Under the pieces are notes generated by a model. That model saw only the letters and a program-made list of their open reading frames with translations. It was not told the origin of the DNA and made no database searches. A stretch of DNA of 64,000 nt from Cucumis sativus (lineage: Eukaryota > Streptophyta > Magnoliopsida > Cucurbitales > Cucurbitaceae): positions 9,672,001-9,736,000 of the forward strand of contig NC_026657.2 in the NCBI RefSeq assembly GCF_000004075.3. The letters run 5' to 3'. The position numbers and the translations under genes are program-made. The first letter of the stretch is position 1; each line of letters starts with the position of its first letter. This document shows positions 1-14,100 of this stretch, in pieces.

Positions 1-2228
1 GAGGGGTTTTGTTGTGGAAAAAATAGGTGTGTTTTTGGTGCAATGATATTGATATGATACGTTTTGAATAATATTATTGGAAGAACATTCAGGGAACTTG
101 GTGTGAAATAGCAATTTCGAAGCTGGTAATGCCCATAAAAGTGGTTTTTGTTTATAAAGAAAATGGCCAAAGATTCGATGCAAATGAAGGGAAACACACA
201 CACACACAGCTGGTACATTTCAACTACTCTATTTTATTTTATGTTATAGCTATACATATATGATACACACTCCTTGGTAGGATTGTTAAAAATAATTATT
301 ATTACAAACTCGTATGTACATGGATTTATTTACATCATTACTTTTATATTAGCGATTTACGTTATAAGTGTTTTTTTTCCTTTTATCTAAGGAGTATATA
401 TTAAGAGTGATTTTGGATCAAAATGTGTAATTGACATTTATAAATGATAGAGTTAAGAAAAAGAATAATGCAATTTGAAATTGACAACTAAAAATCGAGG
501 TGAGTCGACAAAAAGAAGTTGTTTTGGGTCAAACCCAAACCAGTGTCCCAGACCGAGGTTGAAGGTCGCCGGTGTTAAATGATATGTTTCATGTGTCGCG
601 TGTGTTAAAGGATATGTTTCATGCATGCCCAACCTAAAGCAAGACTTTAAGCAAAAAAAAATATAAGTAAAGAAGGATGTTTGGTCGAGGTTGGACCCAA
701 CTCTAGCCAAAAAGAAAACCAGGCATGCCCTTCCATCCAATTGGTCATCTAATTATCATAAAACAACTTAAAAATTTTAGAGAACAATTTATGTTAATTT
801 TTTTATAAATACATAATTATAATTTCATACCCTAATTGGACTCGGACTTTCAAACTCTCTCTTCTCTTGCTTTTACATTTTATGTATATTTATGTGTGTA
901 TATGTATTAGTGGGATGTAAATAGAATTTTTTTTCTTCCATTATTTAGAAAATCCCTTCTAAATTTCAACTTTTGTATAATGTTTTAAATTTGTTTGGTC
1001 GTAGAAGGTGGAATTAGTTCTCTCTTTAAATAGGAACTTTATTGATAATTAATGATATTTTTATTCATGTATAAAACTTAAATCAAAATATAATTCCTCG
1101 GGAGAAAACCAATTCCTTTTCAATTTTCTATAGAGAATTCATCACCTTGGCCCACAAAAATTAAATAGAGATTTTTGTGGGGATGAATTTAAATGCATTA
1201 TCATCCATACCATAATGCTAATTTTTGAAAAGTGTGTGTTTCCTTTAAATAATCAAATATGAAGAAGAATTGAAAATGAGAGATTAACTATTAGGAGAAG
1301 CCATTGTGTCTTGTCTCTGATTAATCAAAACTCTTAAACTTAAAACGATTTGTCATGTTTAACATTATTATGTTAAGTTTAGAGAAAAACATAATCACAC
1401 ACAAAGAAGAATAGTTTAATTTGAGCATATTATATTCATTCTTCACAACATGTGATTAAATACACATAACTAGTGACATATTATCTCCCTAACTAACGAA
1501 TAATGACGTTGGACCCTAGTTCAAACTAATGAACTATACAAATGACCAACTATACACCAAATATGTAACTCCATACAACTCCAGCTCTAACAAAATTTAT
1601 AGAAAATGAAAGCTTCTGTAACTTATATATTGTTTTAGTTTATTCGTTGATGTGTGATTCGTAAATATTATTATTCTATATGCATAATCACAAATGTGAT
1701 GGACTAAGGCTATCGTATGTTGTCTTCTTAAACAAATAAAGTACGATCTCTATAGCCTTAAATTGGTAGAATTACTATTCATGAAAATTACTCTTCAATA
1801 TATGTTCTATTTGACGCTCTTAGTTTAGTCATTCTATAAACGTACATTTTATATAATGAGAATGTCATAATACACCATATCACGATTGACATAATATTTG
1901 TCTAGGTTATAGGATTTGATTCTTCCACGTTACATATTATTAATAAAAAAGAATTATATAAGAACTACTCTTTCATTTTCTATTTTAAACTATTATATCG
2001 ATCGTTCTATGTTTCTTTTCAAACTTCTCACCCTCCTTGCTGTGGATGTAACTAAATAGGTTGATAGTAAAACTACATGCATTTAAATATTTTTGTTTTG
2101 TTTTGTTTTTTTATATTACTCTTCATTGGTCTCTACTGTACACTTTTATGTGTAGGAGGGAATTGAGTTAATTAGGGTTGAAATAGAGAAGAACAAAAGA
2201 TATGAAGGATGAATAGATGCTGAAGATA

Positions 2229-2268
2229 TTGGTTGAAACTTTATTAAATTGGTTGAAACTTTATTAAA
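2229..2268. repeat. 20-bp direct tandem duplication (2 copies)
   Basis: Two adjacent near-identical copies of a 20-bp unit (ttggttgaaactttattaaa) lie at 2229-2248 and 2249-2268. It is a local duplication with no coding context. Confidence 0.85.
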
Positions 2269-3539
2269 GTGGGAATTTTAAAAAGATTATTGTTGATTGA
2301 TGTAGTTGTAGATGTCGGTACATATTTAATCATCTTATGCTTTAAGTTTGTTTTTTTCAGAGAAGACATAGAGAAGACATAACCAGAAGGGATAGTTAGG
2401 AACACCGACTTTATAATATGAGCTGGAAATTTATAAAAAAAAAACAGAAAAATTAAAAGTCCAAATTAAAAAGAGGATTTCCTTATTCATATATAATGCC
2501 TTTAATTTGCTTCCTCTTTCTATAGTGTTAATGCACTTTAAATTCTTAGCTTTTCCACTAACTCTCCATTCCCATTAACAACACACACACCCTAGCTGTT
2601 GTTGTAACATTCGAGTCCCACATCAAATATATATACAATTTTTAAAATATGAAAAAAGAAGAAGTTTATAATGGGGTGAAGGACATTGTTGATTGTTGTT
2701 CTTGTTCTTGTTTTACTATTGCACATATTATTCCAACAACACATGTTTTTCTCATCTTTCCATGTGTGTTTTGTCTCTTAATTTTACATATCTAATTTCC
2801 TCCTTTTTGTTTCTTGGGTTTCCTTCCTTAATTTTGTACCTTCTTTCTTTTCTTGTTAGTGGGGTTAATTCTTGATTTTGATGAACTCTAGGTAATTTAA
2901 GCCAATAGAGTAATTAAGGCACTAGTGTTTGACACATGGAGTTGATAAAAGTCTTAACCTTTTGTTGCCTTGGTTCGGAGTTCGATAACATTTTGAGTTT
3001 GTGTGTAAATTAATATATTAAAAAGTTAAAATTAGATGAACTAGGTTTAAGTTTACCATGTAGTACTGTACTATATTGTTTGTTTGGTTTAGTTAAAGAA
3101 ATAATATATTATTTAAGTTCAATAATCAATTGTATATATGTCGTTTTGTGAGTTCAATTTATGTTTGACATTTTTAAAAAGTATTGTTTTAGTTGATAGT
3201 TTTGGGTGATTGAGTTCCTTCTTAATCCACAAAGTTAATGGATTATTAATGTAATTATGTTTAATTTTACATTTTTGAAGTTTTGAAAAATGACCACTAG
3301 TGTGTGACACTTTAATTTGCTAGTTTTTAATCAACCACCCAAAAACAAGTTTTGTATCAGTAAAGATATTAAACCATAATGCTTCTTATTATGTAGCTTA
3401 AAACTTTATTTTGCATTTATTTCATCAATAATATTTGCCAAACAAAAGTAGTGTTTTTAATCATTAAAAACATTTTGATTCTAAAGGATTTTTATTACTT
3501 CCCATTGCCTCCCTAACTCACACTCGTACCGAAAAAAAT

Positions 3540-3905
3540 ATGTATACCGTTTCGATCAACAAACTTTGAAAATAGTATCTATTTAAACTTCAAACTAATA
3601 GTTGCATCAATTTAGAACATAAACTTTCGTAAGTGTGTATTGGTTTCATCTTTGAACTTAATAACATAACTATATCAATTTAAATCTTTAATTATGTTTT
3701 ATTTGGATATACTAATGAAATTTGAGGGATTAATTTAACACACTTGTGAAAGTTAGAGTTTAAATTTGTACAATTATTAGTTTAAAGTTTAAGTTGATAT
3801 GAAGTTCAAAGTTAAAGATTTAAATTAATATGGTTATTAGTTTATGGCTTAAATGATTGATACAACCTTTCAAGTTCAAAAATACAAAATTGATATTTGA
3901 CCAAC
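3540..3905. repeat. palindromic MITE-like element
   Basis: The left part carries 'tatcaatttaaatctttaatta' type sequence (about 3673-3695), and the right part carries its approximate reverse complement, 'taaagatttaaattaatatgg' (about 3814-3834). The phrases 'gaactt', 'caaactttg' and 'aagtttaa' are repeated in both orientations over about 350 bp. This is the organisation of old palindromic non-autonomous elements in plant intergenic DNA. The borders are estimates, and I could not identify a clean target-site duplication. Confidence 0.45.
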
Positions 3906-6900
3906 TAATAAAATACTATTCATTAAACATAATTTTTTTAACAACAAATTAGAGGAAGAGGGATAACAAAAAATGCACCCTAACATCTCAACTAAAATGA
4001 CACCCGCTTAGAATCCTCATATCATGCCCTAAATTATTCATTAAACCCTATCTGTCACCCTAAATAATAATATGACAATATATATTATCGAGCTAAATAT
4101 TTAGAATTTAACTTTTAAAAAAAATTCATCAACTAAAACAGTGCATTTCCCACCTCAAAATTATTTTAAAAAATCCTCATATTAACCCCCAAAAAAACAC
4201 ACATAAAATACCTCTTAAAAGAATATAGAAAAGAAAATATTGTTTGCATTTACACCATTGAAAGCTTCCCACAAAAACATTTCAAACCATTCCTTAAAAA
4301 AAATCAATAAACAAAGGGAGAGAGATATTATATATATGAAATATCAAAATTAAGGAATGTATAAGAATCACTAGCTAGCTAGGGTACATATATAATTAAA
4401 TTTGAATGCATCAAAGTGATGTATCAAGAAAAGTCTGCCCAAACCTAACTTAGCAAACCCTAAATAATGACAAGTCAAATCAATTCCAACCTTCATAAAT
4501 TGACCAAAATCTAATTCATAATCAATACTATATTTCCATATCTTTCTCCATTGAATCTTCTGTTCTGAGGAAGTGCCAAGCTTTTGGCTCACCTTCCACA
4601 CAGGTGTAAAGGTATAAAATTAAAATCTGATGTTTGCTCTTCATTCTTGCTTTGCCACAAAAATTTTCTTCTTCTTTTTATTTCCCCTCAACCCCCTCTC
4701 TCAAGAAAATTAATGGCAGATCTGCCCTTACCCAACAATGGTGAAACAGCTTAGAAAATTGTAAATAACTTTGTTTGTTTTATTAATGGCAAAAACCTGC
4801 CCCAAGTCCCCTTGTAATAAAGCCATGTCTTTTCATTCCCTTTGTTTCCCCTTTTTTAAAGCAAAGAGAGAAAGAGATGAAAATTAAAGAGAAAGAAAAA
4901 CTTATAATAATGGCCTAATAAAGTTACCTATTTTACTAAAGAGTGGGGAGAAAAGTTCATCCAGAAGGAAAAGGAAAAAAACAATAATATTATATAGAAA
5001 CGGACATTTTAAAAAACAATAAATTATTGAAACTATTTTCAAAATACATTAAAATCCATCCATCTCTAAATTTAGTTAAATGTTTTTTTTTTGTTATATT
5101 TTATAAATAGTTTCTAACACTATTCTTTATCGTTGGCCTATGTTTATAACAGTATTTAGAAATTAAAGTAATTAAACTGTGTATTTTTTAGTTACATAGA
5201 TTATTGATGAGGAAACAGTAGGTGTGAACTCCAATCTAACTTTAATAATATATCACAATAATCAAATTCCATTTTGTGTCCAATCTCTTTCATTTAGATT
5301 CTATATGTCTATTTGGATTGAACAGCATTTTTTTAAAAAAAATTGGAAAACAATAAAATGGCCTACTAAATTAGTTGTTGGATTAGCATCTATATATGAT
5401 AAAATTTCATTTTAATTTGTTGAGGACTTGTTTAAACAACTTTTTTCTTCTTCAATAAATAAGTTCATTCAAACCCTAATTTTGTAGTAATCAATATTTT
5501 AAGAACCCATCAAGCTTTTAGTTATATATATAGTGCAAAAGATATTCTGCTTAGCCAATTATATTTGTAGTTTTCAATAATATAAAAATGAAAAATAATA
5601 TATTTTCAAAACACATAACATTTCTTGTGGCCTAGAAAATCACATTAACAACCATAAAGTGAGTTGCAATTTTTGATAAATTATAAATTTAGTCTTTAGT
5701 TTATTGTTAGTTTAAAATAATTCTTTTTATCCAAATTAGTCACTAAAATAAAAAAAATAAAAAATCAATAATTTTCATTGAATATATAATTTTAAAAAAA
5801 CGATGTTAAATAGCTTTTTTTTTTTTTTTGAAAATTTAATCATCACAAACAATAATAGAGACTACTATAATCATTTTTTATCAAGAATATATGGCTAACT
5901 AATTTAGATATTTAAAATTATAAAACGACTAAATAAAATAAAATTTTAAAAAAATGGACGGTAATTTTTATTACATAAACTAAAAATCCCCTCTTGGCTC
6001 AATTTAAACCATGTGGAATATTAGGTATGACACCCATCAACCTTAATGAATCATCATCTAAGTAATTTAAAGTACACAATATAAATATCCATTTTTGGAG
6101 TCGTTTGTATGGAGTTTCAAGTTGGTTAATTATCTAAGTTAGAGAAGTTTAAGCATAATGTGTTTATTGTAATCAAATTTGTTTCAAATTTGGTGGGGAT
6201 GTGTGTTAGTGTTATTATATATGATATGTTTTGTTAATTAAGTTTTAGTAAAAAGGAAATAGTAAGAAGTGAAAAGGGGGGAATAGGAGGTCGACATGTC
6301 GGGCCATAAGAAAAATGAGATTAAGACAGCCTTTTTAATTTTCTTTTGGCCTACCACATGCTAAACATTTAATGTAATTACCATTCATTTATACTCTTTC
6401 AACAGACAACTCGTCAAACCTCAACCTCTATTCTTTATTTTTTTTCTCTTTTAATTTCATTTCATAAATTAATATCCCAAAATTATTGAGAGATTTTTGT
6501 TCTTTCAGAAGTTTCGTAGTAATTATGCTTTCTTTCTCTCTATTCATATTGATGCTTCATCGATCATTCCTCATGTCCTTTTGTCTAACCAAACAAATTG
6601 TTGATTTCCATCCATCCATTTACACTATTCAATTTTAGTTATTTTACACCAGAATTAACATCTATAATAGTAGTCGCTGCCCTATATCAACGAAAATTGT
6701 GTACAGTCCGTCGACATTTAAAATAAATGTTAGTGAACAAAAAAAAAAAAAGTAATGATAATAGATTATTTGTAGTATATTAATACTACTGTAACATCCT
6801 AGTTCAAAAAATGTACTACATATTTGATATTTGAATAAATTCATATCACATGCTAGATGAAAAAGAAATAGTATATAGCTGAAAAGTAGTTAAAAGTAAT

Positions 6901-7717
6901 TGATAATTACTACATATATTAAGAAAGTGCACATTTATTTTCAATGGTTGAATCATAGAAACTCCCAAGATAAGCATGTTTCGTTTAGAGTAATTCTATG
7001 TTGAGTAACTTTCAACGAGCTTTTCTTAAAAGTATGTGAAAATGAAGATAAAACATACTAAAAGAACCACAATCATTGTTTTGTTAAAATAGTATTTATT
7101 CTTTAAAATAGTTCATAAGAATAAAAGATAGACTCCTCGGGGGTATGATGAATTTTGTTAAAGGTTTTTGTGGTGAACAATGCTATTATTCACTAAAATT
7201 CTGCCTTTGGCAGCTTGAAACTATGCCTCCAAGATTTCCCAGTTAGAGATGGATGGCAGCTATTGTTGAGTACTTGCCCTCCATCAATACACTAATACAC
7301 AAGTTGATGGGATCAAGTCTCTACAACAATAATAATGGGTTTGATTATGTAGCTGTTTTGCACAAAAATGTCAAACTCGAAATAATAATATATCTAGAAT
7401 TCTACACTATTACATACTTGTTAAAAAGATAAAGTCAATAAATATATCTTAAACTAAGACTTATAATAATAATAATAATAATAAAAAGTAGTAATGAAGT
7501 AAAGAGGAAGGAACCAAATTCCAAAAGTAACTTTAGATACAAATAAAAAATGTTTGAATTAAGAGAAAAAGAAATAATAAAGTTAAAGAAGAGGGTAGTT
7601 TTCCAATAAAAAGCGACACCTTAAACGTGAATTAAATTAGAAAGAGAATAATAAGGGAGTTAAAAAAAAAGAAAAGAATAATTAGTTTAATTGGTAGGTC
7701 AGTAGCAAAGGGGTTGG

Positions 7718-8035
7718 TGTCCCACATGGCAATGAATGTGGACCCCTTTCACGTGGGGCTGTCCTACAATCCAACGCTCCAGATCTCTCCCCACTCATCT
7801 AACTCAACAAATCTGACCCGTTTATTCTCACTTCCCCCATTTCCTCGTGGGCAGACTCCCTTAATGTCCCACTCTTGTCCCCTTTGCCTCAAAGTTGCTG
7901 CCTTTGCTACCGACAGCTTCCTTTCCCTTTGTCCTCAATTCAAACCCAAATTTTCAAATTTATTCATTCTTCTTTTTCTTTCTTTAATAAATTAATTAAT
8001 AACCCTTTTGCTTTTAAGCCTTCTCTATAAAAATA
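7718..8035 (+). promoter_or_regulatory. Aux/IAA promoter: TGTCC cluster, G-box, TATA box
   Basis: Upstream of the Aux/IAA gene five TGTCC-type motifs (the core bound by auxin response factors is TGTCNN) lie on the + strand: 7718, 7760, 7865, 7876 and about 7930. A perfect CACGTG G-box lies at 7750-7755. A TATA box, tctataaaaatac, sits at about 8023-8035, some 85 bp before the ATG at 8117, leaving room for a short leader. The density of TGTC cores fits an early auxin-response promoter with negative feedback, as is usual for this family. The motif positions are seen; function is inferred. Confidence 0.6.
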
Positions 8036-8116
8036 CAACCACTTCCGATTCCCCCTTCCACCAAATCAATACTCAAACGAGAGAAAACTCAAACTTTAAG
8101 GCCATATTTGGGAACA

Positions 8117-9037
8117 ATGGCATTTCAAAATGGGTTAAACCTCGACGCGACGGAGCTCCGCCTTGGACCACCGGGCCTCGATGAAAATAAATTACAAGAT
8201 CAACAACTACCTCAATCCATCAGAATCAACAAAAGACCATTACTATTACCAGAATCCAACCAAAGTTCTTCTGGATCAAATATATCCGTTTCTTCTGATG
8301 CCACACTTGACACTCCACCTCCCTCCAAGTATGTTTCGGTTTTTTTATTTTCATTTAGTTGTAATTCATAATTTTTAGATTATGGGTTATTAATTTTATT
8401 CTTTTGGTTATGTTATATAGGGCTCAGATTGTGGGATGGCCACCGGTTCAATCATTTAGAAGAAATAGCCTTCAAGGGAAGAAGACGACGACGGTGGCCG
8501 CGACAACGGCGGCACAGGAGAGTAGTGGAAATTTTGTGAAAGTAAGCATGGATGGAGCTCCTTATTTGAGAAAAATTGATCTTAGTTTATACAAAGGATA
8601 CCCTGTACTCCTCCAAACTTTAGAAGACATGTTCAAATTCACCGTAGGTATGTATATTTTGAATTAATTAATTTTATCCGACGTAAAGTTTCTATTTTTA
8701 TTTTTTGTCACATCAAATTTTGATTAAAATGATTATTGAATATTTTTTCCTCTTGTCTTTAGGTGAATACTCTGAGAGAGAAGGCTATAAAGGATCTGAA
8801 TATGTACCAACTTATGAAGATAAAGATGGTGATTGGATGTTGGTTGGAGATGTCCCATGGGAGTAAGTTCTTGGTTACTATTATTATTATTAATTTTTTA
8901 AGGAAATTTGTTTAAAATTTGAAATTGATCTGATATTTCAAATGGGTTTTTGATTTTACAGAATGTTTACGTCATCGTGCAAACGATTGAGAATCATGAA
9001 AGGATCAGAAGCAAAGGGATTAGGATGTGTTGCATAA
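8117..9037 (+). CDS. IAA4: Aux/IAA auxin-responsive repressor (IAA1-4 clade)
   Basis: Short-lived nuclear repressor that binds ARF transcription factors and is degraded through TIR1/AFB when auxin is present. Coding exons: 8117-8328, 8421-8647, 8763-8862, 8962-9037; frames join cleanly to 204 aa. The ATG at 8117 is the first in frame. Domain I is at residues 12-20 (TELRLGPPG), the degron VGWPPV at 75-80, and the PB1 domain at about 109-195, with lysine 111 in KVSMDG and the acidic OPCA stretch TYEDKDGDW...GDVPW at 163-179. The C-terminus, [15 protein letters not shown], is typical of the short IAA1-4 group; the nuclear signal lies in KRLR and basic residues near 84-92. Oddity: in the EAR motif the usual LRLGLPG reads LRLGPPG, so the third leucine is proline 18. 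IAA4 is chosen from sequence style and gene order; IAA1, IAA2 or IAA3 are alternatives. The 3' UTR runs to about 9500. Confidence 0.93.
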
Positions 9038-9681
9038 AGAAAAACAATATTTTAAGAAATCAGAACAAAATCAATGGAAGGATCGATTGAGAGAAGGAAA
9101 AAAATTGAAGGCTTGGGTTATCGAAGAAGAAAAAGAAGAACAGAATGTAGGATTGTTATTATTAAGATTTTAATTGTTTTTTGCTCGGGGAGGATCTTTC
9201 TTCTTCAAAGATGGAATTTTTCCTTTTTCTATGCAGCCAAACAAACAGAAAAAGAAGAAAAAAAAAAGACCAAATTGGGATTTGGATTTGAGAAACAAAA
9301 AATTGGCAAAGAAATTTGGATGTTTTTGGGGATCGTTTGATGATATGATTCTTGCTGCAATTTGATCATCTTTATGAGGAAGATAATCACGAGTGTCTCA
9401 TGGTGGGAATTTTAATCCCAATTACATATCATTATCTGCAAGGAGCAGAGAGAATGATTTGTTTTTATTAGTATTATTATTGATCTTAATGTAATTTTGA
9501 TGCAAAAACAATTATATCAATTATATGTTCATTAAATTTTGTTGATTATATTATATGGAATTTTTGTGTATCTAAATCATGTAATGCAATCTTTCTCATT
9601 TATTCTATCCTTCACGTTCTCAGAAGAATTTGAGTTAATTTTAAAGATTCTAATTCCATCGTTGGTTATTTTTGTTTTTGT

Positions 9682-9734
9682 TCTAAAATCATGTTCAAGT
9701 TGAGATAGTCTAAAATCATGTTCAAGTTGAGATG
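9682..9734. repeat. 27-bp tandem duplication (2 copies)
   Basis: The unit beginning tctaaaatcatgttcaag occurs at 9682-9708 and again at 9709-9734 with no visible mismatch. It lies just beyond the Aux/IAA 3' UTR. Confidence 0.9.
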
Positions 9735-11072
9735 TTTAGAGGTAGACAAGAGGACAAATGATGATTATATTTTCCATCATGTCTTCTCATTTTTTATCTT
9801 CGTGAATTTTTTGTTTAATCTTGTTTGTATTAAGACAAGATTTGTTGTGTTGTTAGAAAAAAATTGATAAATTAATATTTTTTTCTTTTATATCTTATAT
9901 GAATCCAAGTCTTAAATTCTTACTAAAATGAAACAAAAGTAAAATCCCATATTAAGTTATTTTACTATCCATAAAATAAAAGTTTAAAAAAAATTTATAT
10001 CAAATTATTCATATACAATCTCTGATGTGTAACATATGTAAGAGTTAAAAATGATTCAAATATATACACACATCACTTTTAAAAGTAATATGATAATAAT
10101 GAAAAAGTGCAGAAGTTTGAAGGTTTTTGTTAAAAACTTTTTCTCTTTTTCACTTTCTTTTTCTTTTTTTCAAGTTTAGTGCAACTTTAATTTTTCATCT
10201 TTTATGTGGTTTAGTCGTTGTAGTTTCTTATCGTCGTTAATTAATTTTATTTTCTATATTAATTAAGACTATGTTTGAGCTAAAAATTTTGACTAGAAAA
10301 GTCAATATTTTAAAATTAATATGTAAATTTATAAGCTTGTGATTGGGAATCATTAAATAGAAAAAGAAAAGAATAAAAGAATCTTCACATGTGTTGGCTC
10401 TAAATAATTTGCACTCACACTATAAACTACTAAGTGGATTTCATTTATTAAATTGAATTAATTAATTATGACTATAAATATTGTTTATTTTTTTGAAATA
10501 ACAGTTCAACTTGTAATGGAATTGTTCTTTATATATATATATATACAGTTATATTTTGATCAAAGAAACAAGTCTTCTAACTTGTAGTTTGACAAACAAT
10601 TTATTTTTTATTTTTCAAAAACATTCTAAACTTGTCAAAATAATTAGCAAACTTACCCTTCACAAACAACAACAAAAGTTGAATTTATCTTTACATTTAA
10701 AACTTTTAAGAGATTTCAAGTTTGTGACTAGTAATCTTTTAAATTAAAAAAATCTAAAAATAATTTTAATAGATTCTAAATATTTTTAAAAATTAATGAA
10801 TTCATTAGTTAGATATAAAACTGAATTTAATAGAACTAAACAATCGAATAGGTTGGTAGACTATGGAGCACGAAATTAAAACTATTTTATAATATTATGA
10901 CGTGTTCATTCAAGATTTTTCTCTAGTATTTTCTTTTGTTAGTTTATAAACTTTCTTGTATATTTCTTCTTTGATATATAATTCATCATTCTTGGTCTTG
11001 GAATTTGTTGGTAATGCATGGTACGATTAATGTGTCAAGTTGAAATGTTAATTTGATGCATCTATTTACAAA

Positions 11073-11163
11073 TTTAAACATTTATTGGATAGAAAATTTA
11101 TTTAATGAATTAATGTTTAAACATTTATTGGATAGAAAATTTATTTAATGAATTAATGTTTAA
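11073..11163. repeat. 43-bp tandem duplication (2 copies)
   Basis: A 43-bp unit starting tttaaacatttattggatag is repeated exactly at 11073-11115 and 11116-11158, and the next few bases begin a third partial copy. Identity of the copies implies a recent duplication. Confidence 0.92.
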
Positions 11164-14100
11164 TTTTTACCTACATATATACATATTTTAAACAATTTAG
11201 AGATGCAATTAACAAATATAAAACTTTAGACTTACTAGACATGTTGTTATAAAAGTTGGTGGTAAGACATTTAATATTTATATCATGAAACAAAATCTAA
11301 CATCCAAACTACAAAAGAAAAAGAAAAAAAAAAAGATGAAACCACCACCACATGTTATAATCAATTGAGGTAAATATGATGTATAAATCACATCTTATCT
11401 TTATACAGTGCTGGGAGACATAGATTGTTCACCTCACATATGTTATTAAGAATTTAGGGTTTTGGAGAAGAAAGATGAGGTTTGGTTTGAAGTGATTGCT
11501 GTCAAAACAGACTAAAAACAGCCACAGCTCACACACACATTATATAATGATTGTAATGAAAAAGCATTCCAACACATTGTGTTTCGTTTAGGTTAAAAAC
11601 ACTCTTCTTTTTCTTTTCATCCCTTTGTCTGTGTTTTCTTTTTCCCTCTCATCACTTCTTTATATATAACCACAAAAGGATATTAAAAGATAAATGTAAT
11701 ATTATTATAATTAAAAGTACTGTAAATATTACCAAAAAGAGACATAAAGCAACCAATTTTAATTCTTTAATAGATTTGAGTCACTAATTAACCTTGGAGA
11801 ACAAGTGCTTTCTCATAATTACATCACAATTTCTTTTTCAACCATCCATTTGAATTACTCAAAATTTGCTTAACCAATTACAACGTTTAGGAATTAAGTT
11901 TTCAAATAATAACAAAATCAATCAAAATATAACAAAATTTCATATTCTAAAAATCATAGCTAACTTCATCCAACAACCTTACCCAATCACTTATACGATA
12001 TTAAATTCTAAGTAAGTAACTATAATATATTGAACTCATAATTCCACCATCTTCATCATAGTTAAAAACTAAATGATTATTAAATGGAACATGTATAAAT
12101 AATAAAACTATACACAGATGCTTATCATATAAAAATACTCAAAACTCTAGAAGAAGCAAAATTAATAGGTAAACCTAAATGTCCAAATTCACCTCTTTAA
12201 TGTACCAAAATCTAACTAAACTAAAAAGATATAACAGTAAATTAAAAAATACTTTTATAGTCCATCTAAATTAAAATATTAGTAAATATAACAAAATTTT
12301 AGATTTAGAATGGTCGATTCAAACGATAAATCATATAAGTTAATATATAAAATGGAAGATCATCCAAACTCCAATTGTTGAAGTTGATATTACAAATGGT
12401 TCCTTTTACAACATTATTATCATATAAATATATAAAATCAGAATTGTAGATATTATATTGATCAAATGAATCCTTAAGAAAAGTGAATATATAAAATTAA
12501 AAACCATGCATGTATATAATCTTTATAGAGAAATTATGAAATCATATGTATATTAATTTTAAAAACCAAAGAAAAAAAGCTTTTTTTTGCCCAAATTAAA
12601 ATGTAGTGCACAATTCCTACATTATTCTTAATTATTTTATATTCCTTATTGTTAAAACTAAAAGTAGGACTTTTTAGAAACCTTTTTGGTGGCCTCTACC
12701 TTCTCACAATTTCTCTATTTCATTCCAAAATTACATATATTTAATATATAGAATATCAATTTGAAATTACCAGCTGAGTATTTCATATCAATATTAAAGA
12801 TTAATAAATATGTATGATAGCTTTTATAAATATAATTAAAATATCCATATAATATAGTATATTCAATTGATAATATATCCTAAGATTAAAATTGAAGTAT
12901 AGATATATGATATTCTAATCCTTAATTTGGAAGTAAACAAATCCCACTATTTAATGTCAAAACTTGAGCCATTCCTAAAGTTGAAAGTGTATGTTATTAA
13001 TATATATATATACACATCCAGAAAATCTTATCGAGCAACGAGCATATATATTTTGAAGTTTGTAAAAAATTTATCTCTTTCAAATATAATATTTTGGTGA
13101 TGAATTTGGAGACCAAAGGACAAACCTAAATTGCACTCTCTACTTTTTACTTTTTGTTTCATGGAATTATTCGTATTTTAATTGATCCTTTTTCTTTTTC
13201 TTTTCTATTGAAATTGCAGAGTGCACTGAATGTGATTCTGATTCCTAAGTTCTAATCTATATTAATATAAAAGATGAGATTTACGAGGTTCATTATTTTT
13301 ATATTGGAAAATGGAATCATAGAAAATTATATGTGTTTGGTTTTTAATTAATGTGTTAGTATGTGTATCTATAGATTAAGTTAATTAATCCAAGAGAGCA
13401 TAATCCGACATCATTAATTAAGACTCCTAATTCAAAGTAATGTTGGGTTTAGTTAAGATGTTCAGATTCATTTGGGTAAACAGAATAAAACAATTTCTGT
13501 CCTTTTGAAATCATAAAAAATAATGACTCCCACCAATACCATTATTCATTGTATTAAGTTTTTGTATTCTTTCTACTTAAATTTGGATTTTTCTTTTGTT
13601 TTTAAATTTCCATTCGAAAAAACAATACAATTAAATTCACATCATCCTTACATTATTGTTCCAAATCTCATTTTCGTGATTTATATTTAAAGGGTAAGAG
13701 ATTTGATATATTTATGAAAGGTTTAAAAATATTGAAAAAATAGAAGTATTTTTTAAACAAGTTTTGGATTTTTTTTTTCTTCTTCATTTTAGTCTAATGT
13801 TTAATTAAAGATGAGACGACTTGATTAAACAAATGTTGACTAATTTGATGTGTATGTGATAGACAAATGACAAAGAAAAGTAGACAACAAGACAAAAGTG
13901 AAAATAGGAATTGATAAGATGTGTGAAAGGAACTTATTTGCTATATGAAGGAAATGTTAGTTTATTTATCCAACTATATAACCACCATTTATTTGTCACT
14001 TCTTGTTAAATCAATTCGTTGTTTGTGACAAAATATGTGTCAATAGATACTATATAATTTCAAGTCCATTCATCTAATAAACCCAATAAAAAGAATCTAC

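Larger units (their letters stand above)
1..7700. other. gene-free AT-rich intergenic region
   Basis: I see no open frame here with a recognisable domain or credible splice structure. The stretch holds poly-A/T runs, a CA microsatellite at about 193-208, a 20-bp tandem duplication near 2229-2268, a palindromic AT-rich element around 3540-3905 and a short TAA run near 7465-7483. The longest open frames (453-740 on - and 4371-4601 on -) have low-complexity or unrecognisable products. A TATA-like gtataaaat at about 4610, followed by a CT-rich leader and a 13-codon ORF at about 4712, could be a cryptic transcription unit, but nothing supports a protein. Confidence 0.6.

Noticed and set aside
453..740. 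95-aa open frame on -
   Set aside because: No recognisable domain; contains a duplicated gatatgtttcatg segment and looks like repeat-derived sequence rather than a gene.
4371..4601. 76-aa open frame on - and a nearby TATA-like site
   Set aside because: Product unlike any family I know, no splice partner; I also looked for a miRNA-type hairpin around ttggctca but found no known miRNA sequence.
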